A DNA stretch of 64,000 nt from Phaeosaccion multiseriatum (taxonomy: Eukaryota > Ochrophyta, other classes), in NCBI GenBank assembly GCA_965112735.1, contig OZ218958.1, positions 1,550,001-1,614,000 on the forward strand, in the 5' to 3' direction. Shown here piece by piece: positions 53,166 to 64,000 of this stretch. The first letter of the stretch is position 1, and every line of letters begins with the position of its first letter. Below the pieces are notes generated by a model. The model had not been told where the DNA came from. It saw only the letters and a list, made by a program, of their open reading frames with translations, and searched no databases. The translations under genes were made by a program, and so were the position numbers.

Positions 53166-55328
53166 TCAATAGGCAAGGCCTTTGACTGAAACATCTTTCA
53201 CAGCAAGGACTTTGAAGGAAAGGGGGAGAAGGGCAGCGAAGATGGATCAGTCGAGCCGGGCTGGGGGGGGGGGGGGGGGCAGCGGGAAGGTAGGGAGCCT
53301 CCTTCTCGGCCAAGCCAAGACGGAGTGGCGGAGAAGAGAGCTCAGACACGGAGAGGCCTTCGCTGCCGCTCCCTTCCACCCATGCGTGGGGGTTGGCTTT
53401 GTCGGCGGGGTACGATGCGGGGGCTGCTCCACTCCAACAAAGCACGTCGAGCGTGTGTGTGTGTGTGTGTGTGCGTGTGCGTGTGTGTATTGTGCGTGTG
53501 TTGTGTGTGTGTGTGTGTACGGGGGGGGGTGGGGGGGGTGGGGGGTCAGGTCAGACCCTCCTGGCAGGACGAGCCACACCTGAGCTGAGAGAGAGAGAGC
53601 GCGTCTCTCGATTGTTTGGCCACAGCAGAGGAGAGGGCCCCGAGCTGAGCTTGGGCTTGGGTGCTTGGACCCCTTCATCGCTTCACCGCTTCGTCGCTGG
53701 GGTGGGCTTTCTTTTTGGGTCGGTGTGCTACCGCCACTGACTGTGCCGGTGGCGGTGCAGTACGTTGCAGTGAACAGCTTCGGAGGGTCGGAGGGTAGGA
53801 CGGCCTGGTGTTGGTTCGTCGTCGCTTCCCCTCCCCCCCCCACCCACCTGGTGCTCCTCCCTTTTGTCTTTTGCTTTCCTTTTTGTTGTTTTTGTGTGGC
53901 TATTTAATCTTGGATATCGGGCCTCGTTTTAATCTTTGGGTTAGGGTAAGGGTTTAGTTAGTTGCCAATATTTAATATTGGGGCTTCCGTCTTGGGGTTA
54001 GGTTTGGGGGGTTGTTGCCAACCACAGTGTTTAGTTCGCGGCACCACCGCCAACCAAGCACTGTCTGGTCTCTACAGCCTATCAGAATTGCATTGCTTGC
54101 CACCACCAGGAGAAGTGACTTATTTGTTTTGGATACAATGGATAGAGAGAGAGAGAGAGGTGGGATATATGGATAGAAAGAGGCGGGATATATGGATAGA
54201 AAGATGTGGGTATGGACAGATAGACGGATGAGAGATAGAGGCACAAGCAGTCAGTCAGTCCTCCTCCTCACCGACCCTCAAGATAGATTGACCGATGAGA
54301 GATAGATACAGAATAAGCACTCATTCCTCTCCCGCTGCCGCCACTCGATTGAGGGTCGGTGAGGAGGAGGCGGAGTGACGTGGAAGGGTCGTGCGGTTAG
54401 TTGCTCGCCCGCCCGCATACATACTTTAGAACAAAACCGACCACATAACAATAGATTTTCCCGTTTTTTTTCTGTCATACTGTACTCGTCTATTTTTAGT
54501 CTAATAAAGTGTCAACACATCGTATGGATGTTTAGTAATAGTAACTAAACCGGTGTAGTAATTCGATGTGACTCGAATATATAATCGTAGGGCGCTCCCT
54601 TGTTGCTGTTTTCCGGTGGTACGGAACTTTGCCACAATTTTCCTCTCTTCTTGTGTACTGAATAAGAAAAATGTCGTACGTGGCTCAAAATCCGTTACCG
54701 CTGTCGGCTCGCTCTCGCGCCCCTCTAAGTAAGTGCTCTAATGTGTGGCCCCCCCTTGCTGAAACTGAGGAACATTGCGCGTACACAACAATGCCTCCTC
54801 GCCTCGCCTCAATAAAGTCCCTTCCTTCCTTCCTATAGTTTTCCCTTCTCTTGTCCCCCTAAACCCCCGACCCCCCACCATCCCGCCCTCTGGCTTGATC
54901 CTACACGCGATTACTCTACATGTGAGATCCTACAATCTGCTTCTTCTCTTCCTTCTCTTTGTACTAAAAAAAGACTTTCTTCCCCGAAGCTTCACTTCCT
55001 ACGCAAAGTGATTGTAAATCATATCTTCCGTTCGTAAATATACTGTCAGTCACTGTCAGTCTCCCCACTGCTAATTTTTGCCACACCCCCCCCCCCCCCC
55101 ACCCCGACAACCCGCCTATACTATCCTTCCCCTCCTCTTTTGCCATCCTATTCTACACCGGCAATTAACAAACCTCCTTCTGTCTTTCGTCTTGCTCGCA
55201 CCCTCGTTCCTCCCTCCCTCCTTCCGAACCAACACAACACAACCAACCAACCAACCTGCGGAGCGGGCAGGCTAGCCGCTGCTGGAGAATGTGGGTGGTG
55301 TGTCGATGTGATTGATGATTGGTCATGA
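53166..55328. other. Long intergenic region between convergent genes H and I
   Basis: Contains poly-G and GT runs (53263-53280, 53455-53550), TTAGGG-like sequence (53937-53955), a 22-bp inverted repeat (54260-54370), AATAAA-type candidate poly(A) signals (54503, 54810) and CCAACC repeats (55238-55255). Open frames on both strands at 53180-53840 lack recognisable domains and overlap simple repeats. I assign no gene. Confidence 0.5.
54260..54370. repeat. Perfect 22-bp inverted repeat
   Basis: 54260-54281 is exactly reverse-complemented at 54349-54370, with a 67-bp loop. Just outside and inside the left arm, GATGAGAGATAGA occurs twice (54228 and 54295). Confidence 0.9.
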
Positions 55329-56094
55329 TCAGAAGGATGAGAAATCGCCTCGCTCCTCGCCCCCAACAAAGCAGGCCGTGAGGTAGAAGGCCTCGGGCTC
55401 GGTCTCTCCGTCCATCTCCATGGGGGAAGGAATGGCACACGTGTCGGACAAGTCGTACGTCTCCAGGCCCAAGCTGGGGATGCAGGGAGGCGGCAGGGAG
55501 TCGGTGTCGAAGCCTTCGCCGAACACCTTGGGCATCTGATTGAGGTGGTATTTGGTGTCGTGTACTGCCATCTTTCCGCTTTGGCCTTGCAGACCGGCCG
55601 CTCCGGCAGCCGCAGCCAGGGAGGCCTGCTGTAGGAGCAGCGATGCGGCCGCCTTTTTACTCTTGGCCGCCTTGCCCCGCGGGGTACCCCCTCCTCCTCC
55701 TGCACCGCCATTTGCAGCTTTTGCAGCCTTGGAGAGGCTGGTGCTGCTGCTCTTCGGCGCCCGCGGTTTCTTGGGTGCGCCTGTGGTGGATGCTGTACCG
55801 CTGGTGCTGCTACTGCCCGCCGCTAATGGCGTCTGCGATACTGCTGGATCCAGAGAACCCGTGCCCTTCGTTGGTCGCGCCGCTGCGACTCCTCCTGCTG
55901 CTGCTACTGCTCCTGCTGCCGATGCCCTCCCTGACGCGCCGGTCTGAGGCAAAGGGGTGTTGCTGCTCAGCTCGCCCTCCAAGGGAAAGTTGACCATTGC
56001 ATTGCTGCCAAAGTGCTTCCTCGCAGCGTTGTCGTGCGCCTTTGCTGCCTCGGTCTCGGACTCGTACACACCGAGATAGAGCTGAAGGGGAGGG

Positions 56095-56131
<37 letters not shown>

Positions 56132-57125
56132 CAAGAGGCGATGAGATCACAGGTAGTAGTCCAGTGGTCCAGTTCGGGCGTCGTTTCACCACAGAAAATA
56201 GGCGCAGTATGAGCAAGCAACAGCCCCCTTCCCACGGCGCACGACCCAATCACCCGTACCGCGCACACCAGCCGGGCCGCGGGCTGGGCGGGCGCCGTCG
56301 AGTGGAGCTCGGCGTAACGGGGATGGACACGGTAATTGGGGGGAGCTCCCGGCCCATCCACACACCACCCCTCCACAGACCCCACAACAAGCCCCTTCAC
56401 CCCGCTCCAGCCAGCCAGCCCCCCCTCCCCCCTCACTCCGTTTAAGCCATCCCCCCCACTGGGCCTTGCCGCGCGGCAGCCGCGCCATGCAAAAAAAATC
56501 CACCTGGCGGTTATCTCGTTCTCCTCTCCTGCCCTCTCGGCGCTCTCGACTCACCTGCTTGCGCTCCTTGTAGATGACGGCCCGCCACTTGCCCTCTCTC
56601 GTCACACACACGCCCCGGTAGACCGACTTGCCCTTCCTGCCCCGCCGGCGGTGCGGGTTGCGCGTCTTGGTGGTGGATACGCTGAGCACACGAGGAGGGA
56701 CTGCAGCAGCACCGCGGGAAGAGTCTGGCGCAGCAAAGGAAAGCGCGCAGCGCAGGGACACCGAGGTCAGCTTCACACGCACAAGAGGTCCAAACCAAGC
56801 CCGAGCCCCTGCTCGCCGCATTCACAAGCGCGCAAGCAGCCCTCTATTCCGGCCCTCCTAAAACCTCTTCAACAAAAAAAACAAACGCAAAGGGACCCTG
56901 CGATACGTATCCCCTCGCACCTGTCGCTGTGAGCACCGGCGAACCGGCTACTGCCGCTGCCGGAGAGGCCGGCGTGGTGAAGGGCAAGGGGGCGAGGCTA
57001 CCCTCGTAGTTGAGCACCCTCCCAGTCTCGGTCTTACGCTTCTTTGACGGGCGGGGCAAGGTTCCTAGGGCGCCGCCGGCCAGAGCTATGGGAAATGGCA
57101 GCAGCGTTTGCTCGAGAGAAGTCAT
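55329..57125 (-). CDS. AP2-domain transcription factor (gene I)
   Basis: Three minus-strand exons, 57125-56921, 56724-56555 and 56081-55329, give 1128 nt, 375 residues. A basic nuclear-localisation-like stretch (RPSKKRKTE) lies near residue 30. Residues ~110-180 form one plant-type AP2 domain: SVYRGVCVTREGKWRAVIY, then LYLGVYESETEAAKAHDNAA and NAMVNFP. The domain is split by the intron after KERKQ. The C-terminal half is Ala/Gly/Ser-rich with an acidic end, plausibly an activation region. AP2 factors bind GC-rich DNA and control transcription in plants, algae and alveolates. Targets are unknown. The intron 56082-56554 ends near a (GCA)n tract at 56100-56133. Confidence 0.9.
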
Positions 57126-57818
57126 GATCCACCCTACCCCTACTCAGCTGCTACCCTAGGCACTAATGGCTGGTCTGATCGCCCTTGGATCGTCTCTCTC
57201 CTCTGCTACCTCGCAATGCCCCCAGAAAAAAAAGAAAAAAAAAAAAAAAAGACAGAAAATAAAACAAAACTGAAATTGTTTGGACAGATGGCGTTGTACC
57301 TTGTGTACGTACACAAGGGTTGACGCTGACGTTGCGGTTTTCGCGGGGCGGAGGTGGCGGTGGCGGTGGCGGAGCGAGGAGGGGGCTCTCTGCCCTGTGG
57401 CGGCCCCGCCCTCGCCACTGCACTGCTACCACCGGGGAAGGTCTCTCGTTCTCTCTTCCTTTTTTTTTTTTTTTTTTTTTTTTTGCCCCTCCGACCCGGC
57501 CCGGGAGGGCGGAGCCCGCGAGGGCGGAGGGCTCCGAGTCCCGGATCGGATGCATCTGATCCATGCTTCGAAAGCACCCTGCTGGTCCAAACAACAACCA
57601 CATGCTTGGAAATTCCTCCGCCTATCGAAAAAAAAAAAAATCGTATCTAGCCCGCACCGGGCAGCTGCCAGCACCAAAAGTTTTTTAAACTGGGAGGGGA
57701 GACGATCGAGAGAGTGCGTGTGCTGTGGCAAACACCGTGGTGGTTTGAGTTTGTTGTTAACCTTTACAATCCTTCCCCCAATTCCGTCCACCACCTGCGA
57801 CCACAACCCTTCCCACAG
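57126..57818. promoter_or_regulatory. Upstream region of gene I
   Basis: GC-rich sequence with poly-A (57227-57252) and poly-T (57460-57484) runs and short GAGGGCGGAG repeats (57505-57530). It probably holds the promoter of I and possibly of a small plus-strand transcript. Confidence 0.4.
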
Positions 57819-57953
57819 ATGTCAGATGTCGACGATCGTCTGGATTCCAACATGCCTACAGCACCTGTGACGCCCCGCAACACCAGGGCTCAGCCTGCGT
57901 TGGGGTTGCTGAAACGACCGACACCCAGCTCATGTACAGTATGGTCTTCTTAG
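57819..57953 (+). CDS. Possible small ORF (44 residues), unrecognised
   Basis: An ATG preceded by TTCCCACAG, which resembles an acceptor, opens a 44-residue frame (MSDVDDRLDSNMPTAPVTPR...) ending in TAG at 57951. Composition is protein-like, but no family is evident. It could be a first coding exon whose continuation I cannot find, because gene K lies just downstream on the other strand. Confidence 0.25.
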   Translation: MSDVDDRLDSNMPTAPVTPRNTRAQPALGLLKRPTPSSCTVWSS

Positions 57954-58124
57954 TCTCACCAACACGCAAGGTCCATACCCCGAGTTCCGTCGGGGGGGGG
58001 GGGCGCGTGAAAGGGAGCCTCTGAGGTTCGAACCCCCCCCCCCAAACCACCTTGCTGCTGCTGCTGACTGCGGCGAGTGGTGGGTGCGATGATGAGCACA
58101 AACATGAGCTCAGTGGACTCTCGC

Positions 58125-58895
58125 TCAGTTCACTGCCGCAGGCGGGGGGGCACCCCCCCCGCTACCGCCGCCGCTGCCGCCGCCCCCCCGGCCCCCTCCG
58201 GTGAAGAACGACAGCAACAGGCTGAAGATGGACGAGTCGCTAAGGGCGGCCATGGCCCCCCGCTGCATGCCCTCCCGCATGAGGCCCTTGACCTTGGCTT
58301 TGGCATCCTTACTGCACTTGGTGTAACCGACAATGTTGGCCGTGCTTAGCGTGAGTGCGGTGGACACAATGATGAGCCACTCCAGCTCCAGCTTGAGCGC
58401 CCCTACAAAGAAGAGGGCACCCCACACCAGCGGAGCGGCGTAGAGCGCCAACCAAAACAGCTTGGAGTCTGATGGCTTAATCTCTTCCATGTTTTCCAGT
58501 GACTCAAACACCCACTCGTTGGTGCCGTCTTCCTTCACCGTGCTCCACCACCGCAGCCCCACCATTAGCCGTCCCGTAATGTTCTTGACGGTCCAAAAGT
58601 CAAAGGCCAGGAGCAGGATGATGCACACGCACAGAAAGACAAAGTTGCTGGAGAAAAGGCTGCCAAACAGATACACGGCAATGGCGGCCGCCTTGAACAC
58701 AATGTGGAAAAACGCAGCCACCGGGTGGTTCGAGTTCCGAATGAAGCCGAGCTGCCCGCCGCCGTTCGCCCCGCTGGTGCCCGGCACGCCCGCATCAAAG
58801 CCGGAGTCAAAGCCCCCCCCACCCCCTGCGGCCCGGCCCCCCGCGCCCCCGTGCTCCACCACGTTGATAAACTCCAGCTCGTCCTTGTCCGCCAT
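58125..58895 (-). CDS. TVP23: TVP23-family Golgi membrane protein (gene K)
   Basis: Single-exon gene of 771 nt, 256 residues. After an acidic and Gly-rich N-terminus, the TVP23/FAM18 core is clear: HPVAAFFHIVFKAAAIAVYL, then DFWTVKNITGRLMVGLRWW and EWVFES. Four hydrophobic helices are visible (about residues 58-75, 80-98, 150-168, 172-195), and the C-terminus is Gly-rich. TVP23 proteins sit in late-Golgi vesicles and act in retrograde membrane traffic. The ATG at 58895 (MADKDELEF) is preferred. The frame stays open upstream to about 59204, but that part is low complexity. It is head to head with L and the only intronless gene recognised here. Confidence 0.92.
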   Translation of the reverse strand: MADKDELEFINVVEHGGAGGRAAGGGGGFDSGFDAGVPGTSGANGGGQLGFIRNSNHPVAAFFHIVFKAAAIAVYLFGSLFSSNFVFLCVCIILLLAFDFWTVKNITGRLMVGLRWWSTVKEDGTNEWVFESLENMEEIKPSDSKLFWLALYAAPLVWGALFFVGALKLELEWLIIVSTALTLSTANIVGYTKCSKDAKAKVKGLMREGMQRGAMAALSDSSIFSLLLSFFTGGGRGGGGSGGGSGGGAPPPAAVN

Positions 58896-59655
58896 TGGCA
58901 AGTCGCGCGGCGGCAGCGGGCCAACGTGCAAGAGTGCAGACGGCCTGCCTGCCTGCCTGCCTTCCTGCCTGCCCGCTGCCTGCTGTAGGGACTCTCTCTC
59001 TCTCTGCCAGAGAGCGAAGGAGAGAGATGCAAACACAAGAGTGGGAGAAAGAAGAGAGGCAACAAGGAGTGGAGAAAGCGAACACAGTGAGGCGCGGATG
59101 TACCGCAGGGCCGAGAACATGCTTCCCGACCTGTCGGTATTCCAAGCAGACTCTGACTGGTAACCCGAGACTGGCAGCACACTCCAAGACGGACGAGTCG
59201 CCAACCCCCTCGAGGCTCGGGGAAGGGACGGGCCTGCTTTACAGCATAGCCTCTCGATCCTCTCGTGGTAGTGCCGTTGAGATGAGGCTATACGCCAAGC
59301 TCGTAGCCTTCATCAATCCCTCCTTTTACATACCTCTCTTCTCTCCTCCTCCCCAAGCTCAGCCCAGAGTTCTTCCGCGGGGCGGCGTCTCAGGTGTCAG
59401 CGACAGAGCCTCCCTGACGCTCCGACAAACTGCTGCTCCTGATTCTGCTGACGCTGAGTTGATATTGGGGTGGAGGAGGGTCTTCTACTAGTGTGTGTGT
59501 GTTGGGTGTTGTCCAAAGGAGAAGTTCCCGTCCCCGTCCGCTTCGACCACGAGTTGAGTGTTTCTGCCGAGGGGTGTATCAGCAGATGGCACTCACTGCA
59601 CACATTCCCCTTGATTCCTCTCCCCTCTCCTCTCCTCTTCTTAGGGACTAGTCTC
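58896..59655. promoter_or_regulatory. Shared divergent upstream region of genes K and L
   Basis: This 760-bp gap has short GCCTGCCTGCC and TCTC repeats near K. Frames open on both strands have no recognisable domain. Confidence 0.45.
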
Positions 59656-62549
59656 ATGCCTGCTGCGCCGGAGGAAGATGCGGTGGCTGCCTGCTCATCG
59701 CTCTCTACTCTGGCCGTGCAATGGCTGGATCCGGAAATGGGCATCCTGGAGGTTGCAATTAATCGCCCTGCCCGATCAAACGCAATGTACGTGCAGAGAG
59801 GAGAGTGCGCTTGCCCCTTATACATTTCCCGCTCGCAAAAAGTGGTGGCGGCTCACAGTCCTCGCTCCTCCTCCTCCTCCTCCTCCTCCTCCTCCTCCTC
59901 CTCCTCCTCCTCCTCCTCCTCCTCGCTCCTCCTCCTCCTCCTCCTCCTCCTCCTCCTCCTCCTCCTCCTCCTCCTCCTCCTCCTCCTCCTCCTCCTCCTC
60001 CTCCTCCTCCTCCTCCTCCTCCTCCTCCTCCTCCTCCTCCTCCTCCTCCTCCTCCTCCTCCTCCTCCTCCTCCTCCTCCTCCTCCTCCTCCTCCTCCTCC
60101 TCCTCCTCCTCCTCCTCCTCCTCCTCCTCCTCCTCCTCCTCCTCCTCCTCCTCCTCCTCCTCCTCCTCCTCCTCCTCCTCCTCCTCCTCCTCCTCCTCCT
60201 CCTCCTCCTCCTCCTCCTCCTCCTCCTCCTCCTCCTCCTCCTCCTCCTCCTCCTCCTCCTCCTCCTCCTCCTCCTCCTCCTCCTCCTCCTCCTCCTCCTC
60301 CTCCTCCTCCTCCTCCTCCTCCTCCTCCTCCTCCTCCTCCTCCTCCTCCTCCTCTCTCTCTCCTCCTCCTCTCTCTCTCTCACACACACTCACTCACTCT
60401 CTCCTCCTTTTTTTCTCCTCCCTCACTCTCTCTCTCGCTTGCAACCTCCCATGTCTACGCACCAGGAACAAGGCTTTCTGGGTAGAGATGAGGGAGTCAT
60501 TTGCGAGGATAGGCTTAGACCGAAGAGTGCGGGTTGTTGTCCTTTCAGGTAAGGCCAGAAGACGCCATTGCTCCTCGTGCTTCCCGGCCTCTCGTGTTGT
60601 ATCTCACGCTCTCCTCACTCCTCCTGCCCTCGCTTGCCGGGCCGCATGATGCTGATGATTTGCGGCGGCACAAGCAGGGCGGGGAAAGAACTTCTCCGCC
60701 GGACTTGACTTGCAGGACACCGAGCTCTCTGGACCTGGACACGGCTCCTCCACTCCCAAGAGCGCGGGTAGAAAGAGAAGCAGAACCACCAGCACCACCA
60801 CCACCACGACCAGCAGCAGCAGCAGGAGCAGCGATGACAGCAGCTCCTCCTGCGTGGCTCGAAGGGCCTTCAAGTGGCGAGCGGTGGCGTCTGCCATGCA
60901 GGAGTCCTTCACTGCCATGACCCGTCTCCCCGTACCCGTCATTGCTGCGGTGCACGGGGCGGCCATCGGAGGAGCCGTCGACATGATTACCGCTGCTGAT
61001 ATCCGCCTCTGTGCCCCCTGCGCCAGCTTTTCCGTCAAAGGTGAGAGGCAGACAGAGGGAGAGAGGGACACACACACACGCACAGAGAGAGAGAGAGAGG
61101 GGGGGGGGGAGAGAGAAGGGGGAGGGGTGGAGAGGGAAGACGAGAGTGGGCTGTGCGTGCGTGCGTGTGTGCGTGCGTGTCAAGACCCTCCCGTATGGTG
61201 TGTGTGTGTGTGCAGCACGGTGGAAGCACAAGAGAGAATTCCCGTGTTTTCTCACTCTAGAACTGTCTACCCCCGTACGCACCCACCCCGCCTCCTTGCG
61301 TGCAGAGGTGCAGATCGGTCTCGCCGCTGACGTGGGCACACTACAACGCCTTCCCAAGGTCGTGGGGAACAACTCTTGGGTGCGCTACGTGTGTCTGACA
61401 GGTGCGTGTAGAGGGGTGGTACGAGACCTACTCGGTTGGCTGGAGTGTTCACAAGAGTCTTGATGACGTAGACACTTACGTATGATGACGTAGACACGTT
61501 ACGTGTGGTAAAAAGACTTGTATGCAGTGCAAACGGCAAGTGGTGGGAAAGTGTATAACGGAAGGGGAGAAGGGAAAGAAAAGAAAAAACGTCTCTCATT
61601 TCCTCTCATTTCCCTGTTTGTTTAGCCAACGCTTTCTCTTTTTGCATGGAGTACAACTATAGTCACTGAACAACCTCGCATGCTCCTCCCCTCCCACCCC
61701 ATCTACACCCGTCGTGGTGTGTGCGAGCAGGAGTGACTTTCGGGGCCGCAGAGGCTTTGCAACACGGCCTTGTGTCTCATGTGTGCCAAGAGGGAGGAAG
61801 AGAGGCGGTGGTGAGGGCCGCCCTGGAGGTGGCGAGGAGAATCGCGGCACACAGCCCCGTTGCCGTTTATGGGACGAAGGTGCGAAGGGAACAGACGACC
61901 GACGGAGGGGGAGGGAGGGGAGGGGAGGGGAGGGGAGGGGAGGGTGAGGGGAGGGGGAGGGGGAGGGGAGGGGGAGGGGGAGGGGAGGGGAAGGGAGGGG
62001 AGGGGGGGGGGAGGGGAGGGGAGGGGAAGGGAGGGGAAGGGGGAGGGAGAGAGGGGAGGGGTGAGAACGGAGGGGAGGGCAGAGGAAGGGAGAGGGAGGG
62101 GAAGGGCAGGGAAGGGAGAGGAGGGGCACGGCGTGTTCAATGTGCTTCTATAATATATCGCTGCGTGCCTATCGCAGTGACTAGTGGCAGCATTATCCTC
62201 CCTCTTTTTCTCTCTCTCCTCCCCCTACCTGTCCTTTCCTATGCTGTCCTGTCCATCTGTGTGCACTCACACTTCTTTTTTCTCCTATGCCCACCTCCCT
62301 TCCAAGTCTCTAACTGCAACAATCCCTTTCTCTGTCCCCCCCCCTCCCCCCCTCCCCCCCCCTCTCTCTCTCTCTGTCCCTCTCTCTCTCCTACTACAGC
62401 ACAACCTCAACTACAGCCAAGACCACTCCGTAGCCGATGGGCTTGACTACATCGCCACTTGGAACGGCGCCGCTCTGCAGACGGAGGACATTCAACGCAG
62501 CGTCACGGGCTTTTTAACCAAGAAGACCCCGCTCTTCTCCAAGCTCTGA
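59656..62549 (+). CDS. ECH1: Peroxisomal delta(3,5)-delta(2,4)-dienoyl-CoA isomerase (gene L)
   Basis: Six exons, 59656-59786, 60466-60548, 60678-61040, 61306-61401, 61731-61879 and 62400-62549, give 972 nt, 323 residues. Crotonase-fold motifs are in order: VAINRPARSNAMNKAFW, FSAGLDL (oxyanion-hole strand), PVIAAVHGAAIGGAVDMITA, then FSVKEVQIGLAADVGTLQRL with the acidic residues expected for ECH1 catalysis, then SPVAVYGTK and the DHSV...WNGAALQ tail. The C-terminus is SKL, a type 1 peroxisomal targeting signal. The enzyme shifts the 3,5-diene to a 2,4-diene in beta-oxidation of unsaturated fatty acids with odd-position double bonds. A Ser/Thr-rich insert of about 40 residues follows FSAGLDLQDTEL. 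Intron 1 is filled by a (CTC)n array. Confidence 0.93.
59868..60354 (+). repeat. (CTC)n array, about 485 bp
   Basis: CTC trinucleotide array with one CTCGCTC break near 59922, in intron 59787-60465 of gene L. Homopolymer ORFs (Leu, Pro, Ser, Glu, Arg) across it are artefacts. Confidence 0.95.
61900..62130 (+). repeat. (GGGGA)n array
   Basis: GGGGA pentanucleotide repeats with GGGGAAGG variants on the donor side of gene L intron 61880-62399. The acceptor side is C/T-rich. Confidence 0.9.
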
Positions 62550-63585
62550 GCGTGCGAGCGTGCGAGCGTGTGTGCGTGTGTGCGTGTGTGCGTGCGTGCG
62601 TGCGTGCGTGGAGACTAAGGACTGACCGCGGAGCATGAGGCACCAGGGTGACCCCGCTCTTTTCCAAGCCGTGTGCGAGCGTGCGTGTGTGCGTGCGTGT
62701 TTGCGTGCATGCTTTCACTCGCTTGGAAGAGACGGGAGACGGGACCCCTCCGCCCGCCTACTACGGCCTCGCCGCACATGCGTATGTATATTCATGTCTT
62801 CATGCCTTCCTGCCCGCCCCCTCTCGAGCACTTGTGGGTTGACAGTTACGTGTTGAGTTTCACGAACTGAAACCGCTGGATGGGCCATAAGGATCCGCCG
62901 GCGGATGACCCATCCATACCTTCAGAGCCTCAGTAGTATGGAAGACCGGGGTAGGAAGAGCAAGAGCAAGAACAACAGGACCTCTGCCGGCAGGGGGGCA
63001 GCGGACGGACGAGGTTCCCGAGGCGTGAGGTTCAGTTGAGGCGGACTCTCTTTGGAGGTACAGCACTTGGTGGTACAGCAGAAACAACAGCAGGGGGGAA
63101 TGCGAAGGTGCGAACCGCCCCTCGGCGAGCACACAGCTGGTGTATGATAGAGAGTGGACATACGTCAAGGAGGAGTAGTGTGTAGGATGACAGTAGGGGA
63201 AAACTCAACAGGAATAGGGTATAGGATGTAGGCAAGTTCAAGGTCGAGGAGGAGGGGATTGAGCTGCTGAAAGGAGGCCGCCTGAGGGAAGTCTCTGTTG
63301 ACTCGGGTGGCGCGTTCATTAACGGAGCGTTAATTCATGAAACTGAAACTTCCATGCATATCCACCCGAGAGCAAGATCCGAGCAAGGCCCATAATGTCG
63401 GGTCGGAAACCCTCGACCCGTTAGGTCAAAGATCGGTCAAATCAATCAGAGGATAGAAAGGGCTCGGCTGTGCTGAAGGACAGAGGGTTTGTAGAGCTGG
63501 AAAAAACACGCGGAAGCCACAGACAGAGGAGTAGAGCGCGAGGACGCTGACATTATCAAAGGGACACTGATTGCGCACTACAATC
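62550..63585. other. Intergenic region after gene L
   Basis: Contains GCGTGCGA repeats, a degenerate copy of the gene L coding end at 62650-62681, an inverted pair around GGATCCGCCGGCGGATGACC (62890), a CAGCACTTGGTGGTACAGCAG motif at 63060, and AACTGAAACT motifs (62866, 63337). No gene is recognised. Confidence 0.5.
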
Positions 63586-63967
63586 ATGGCGTCCGAAGGT
63601 GAGGCCTGATGTGTGCGAGTTATCGATATCCTCGTAGGCAGTAGAAAAGAGAGGATCCCCGTGCCTTGGAGCCATACTCTCGCTTAAGAGGTTGTTCCAT
63701 TACATCCCTGCCGTCGCCCTCCTCTCCCCCCTAAACGAGATGCATGCCCGCTCATCTTGACCATTCCCACCCACGGCTATCCTCGTGTGCATATCGGTGG
63801 GCTGCACTGTCGTCATCTGGCGACAGGCAAGGAAGAGTTCCAGGGATGTCATGGGGAGAAGGGTGTGGAAGGAGAGGAGAACGTCGCCCCCATGCGCCTC
63901 ATGGCTCTGTTTCTCAAGGCCGTCACTGAAGGCAGGATGAGCGAAGCGCTGGGATTGGCCACCACAG
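63586..63967 (+). CDS. 5' part of an unrecognised gene running off the right edge (gene M)
   Basis: A 13-nt first coding exon (63586-63598, MASE) followed by GTGAGG can join in phase to an exon at 63740-63967 (DACPLILTIPTHGYPRVHIG ... AVTEGRMSEALGLATT) ending at a GTGCGG donor. The protein segment has normal composition, with a helical C-terminal part (MRLMALFLKAVTEGRMSEAL). No family is recognised. The acceptor (AACGAG) is weak, so the first junction is tentative. Confidence 0.45.
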
Positions 63968-64000
63968 GTGCGGAGGCTTTAGTGGAAGTGGGATAAGGGA

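Noticed and set aside
53074-53843. Overlapping 120-200-residue frames on both strands
   Set aside because: Composition reflects GT, poly-G and CACCAC repeats. No domain, splice pattern or clear start is present.

Overview
The window is nuclear DNA of a GC-rich, intron-dense, microsatellite-rich microbial eukaryote, most likely a flagellated alga or related protist. The support is a CFAP53-like axonemal protein, MORN/LRR and LRR/IQ/EF-hand proteins typical of flagellates, a plant-type AP2 transcription factor, and a wall or surface protein with a Pro/Thr-rich stalk of the kind common in stramenopiles. I cannot name the species. I see no rRNA, tRNA, CRISPR array or bacterial-style operon. Exon models were built by hand from splice signals and checked for reading phase. 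All multi-exon models close in frame.

Layout: (A, minus, runs off the left edge to 9020) a protein of at least 1007 codons with an acidic N-terminus, WW-like and Cys-rich segments, MORN repeats and ribonuclease-inhibitor-type LRRs. (B, plus, 9340-29754) a 31-exon, 2522-residue LRR / IQ-motif / EF-hand-like protein, head to head with A. (C, minus, 30374-32254) a predicted type I membrane protein. (D, minus, 33970-35044) a small membrane-anchored, Lys-rich protein. (E, plus, 35379-38689) a CRAL-TRIO (Sec14-like) protein, head to head with D. (F, minus, 39420-44121) a CFAP53-like coiled-coil protein. (G, plus, 44672-47672) a DHHC palmitoyltransferase, head to head with F. A 320-bp foldback element lies at 47946-48274. 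(H, plus, 48715-52843) a FYVE-like / C2 / transmembrane / B-lectin-like protein. (I, minus, 55329-57125) an AP2-domain factor. (K, minus, 58125-58895) a TVP23 Golgi protein. (L, plus, 59656-62549) a peroxisomal dienoyl-CoA isomerase ending in SKL, head to head with K. (M, plus, from 63586) the start of an unrecognised gene.

The most unusual content is in the introns. Many begin or end with short interspersed repeats that have a fixed polarity relative to transcription: GGATGGCAGTGGATGG and GTTGGTGATACA just inside 5' splice sites, and their reverse complements just inside 3' splice sites. Some introns carry both, so their ends could pair. Several introns and 3' flanks also carry degenerate 'echo' copies of the neighbouring exon end. 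Together these suggest repeat-driven or duplication-driven intron formation (introner-like elements or tandem duplication). Very long microsatellites, up to about 1.03 kb of (CTGT)n, fill many of the remaining introns, and CT-rich arrays often sit where a polypyrimidine tract is expected.
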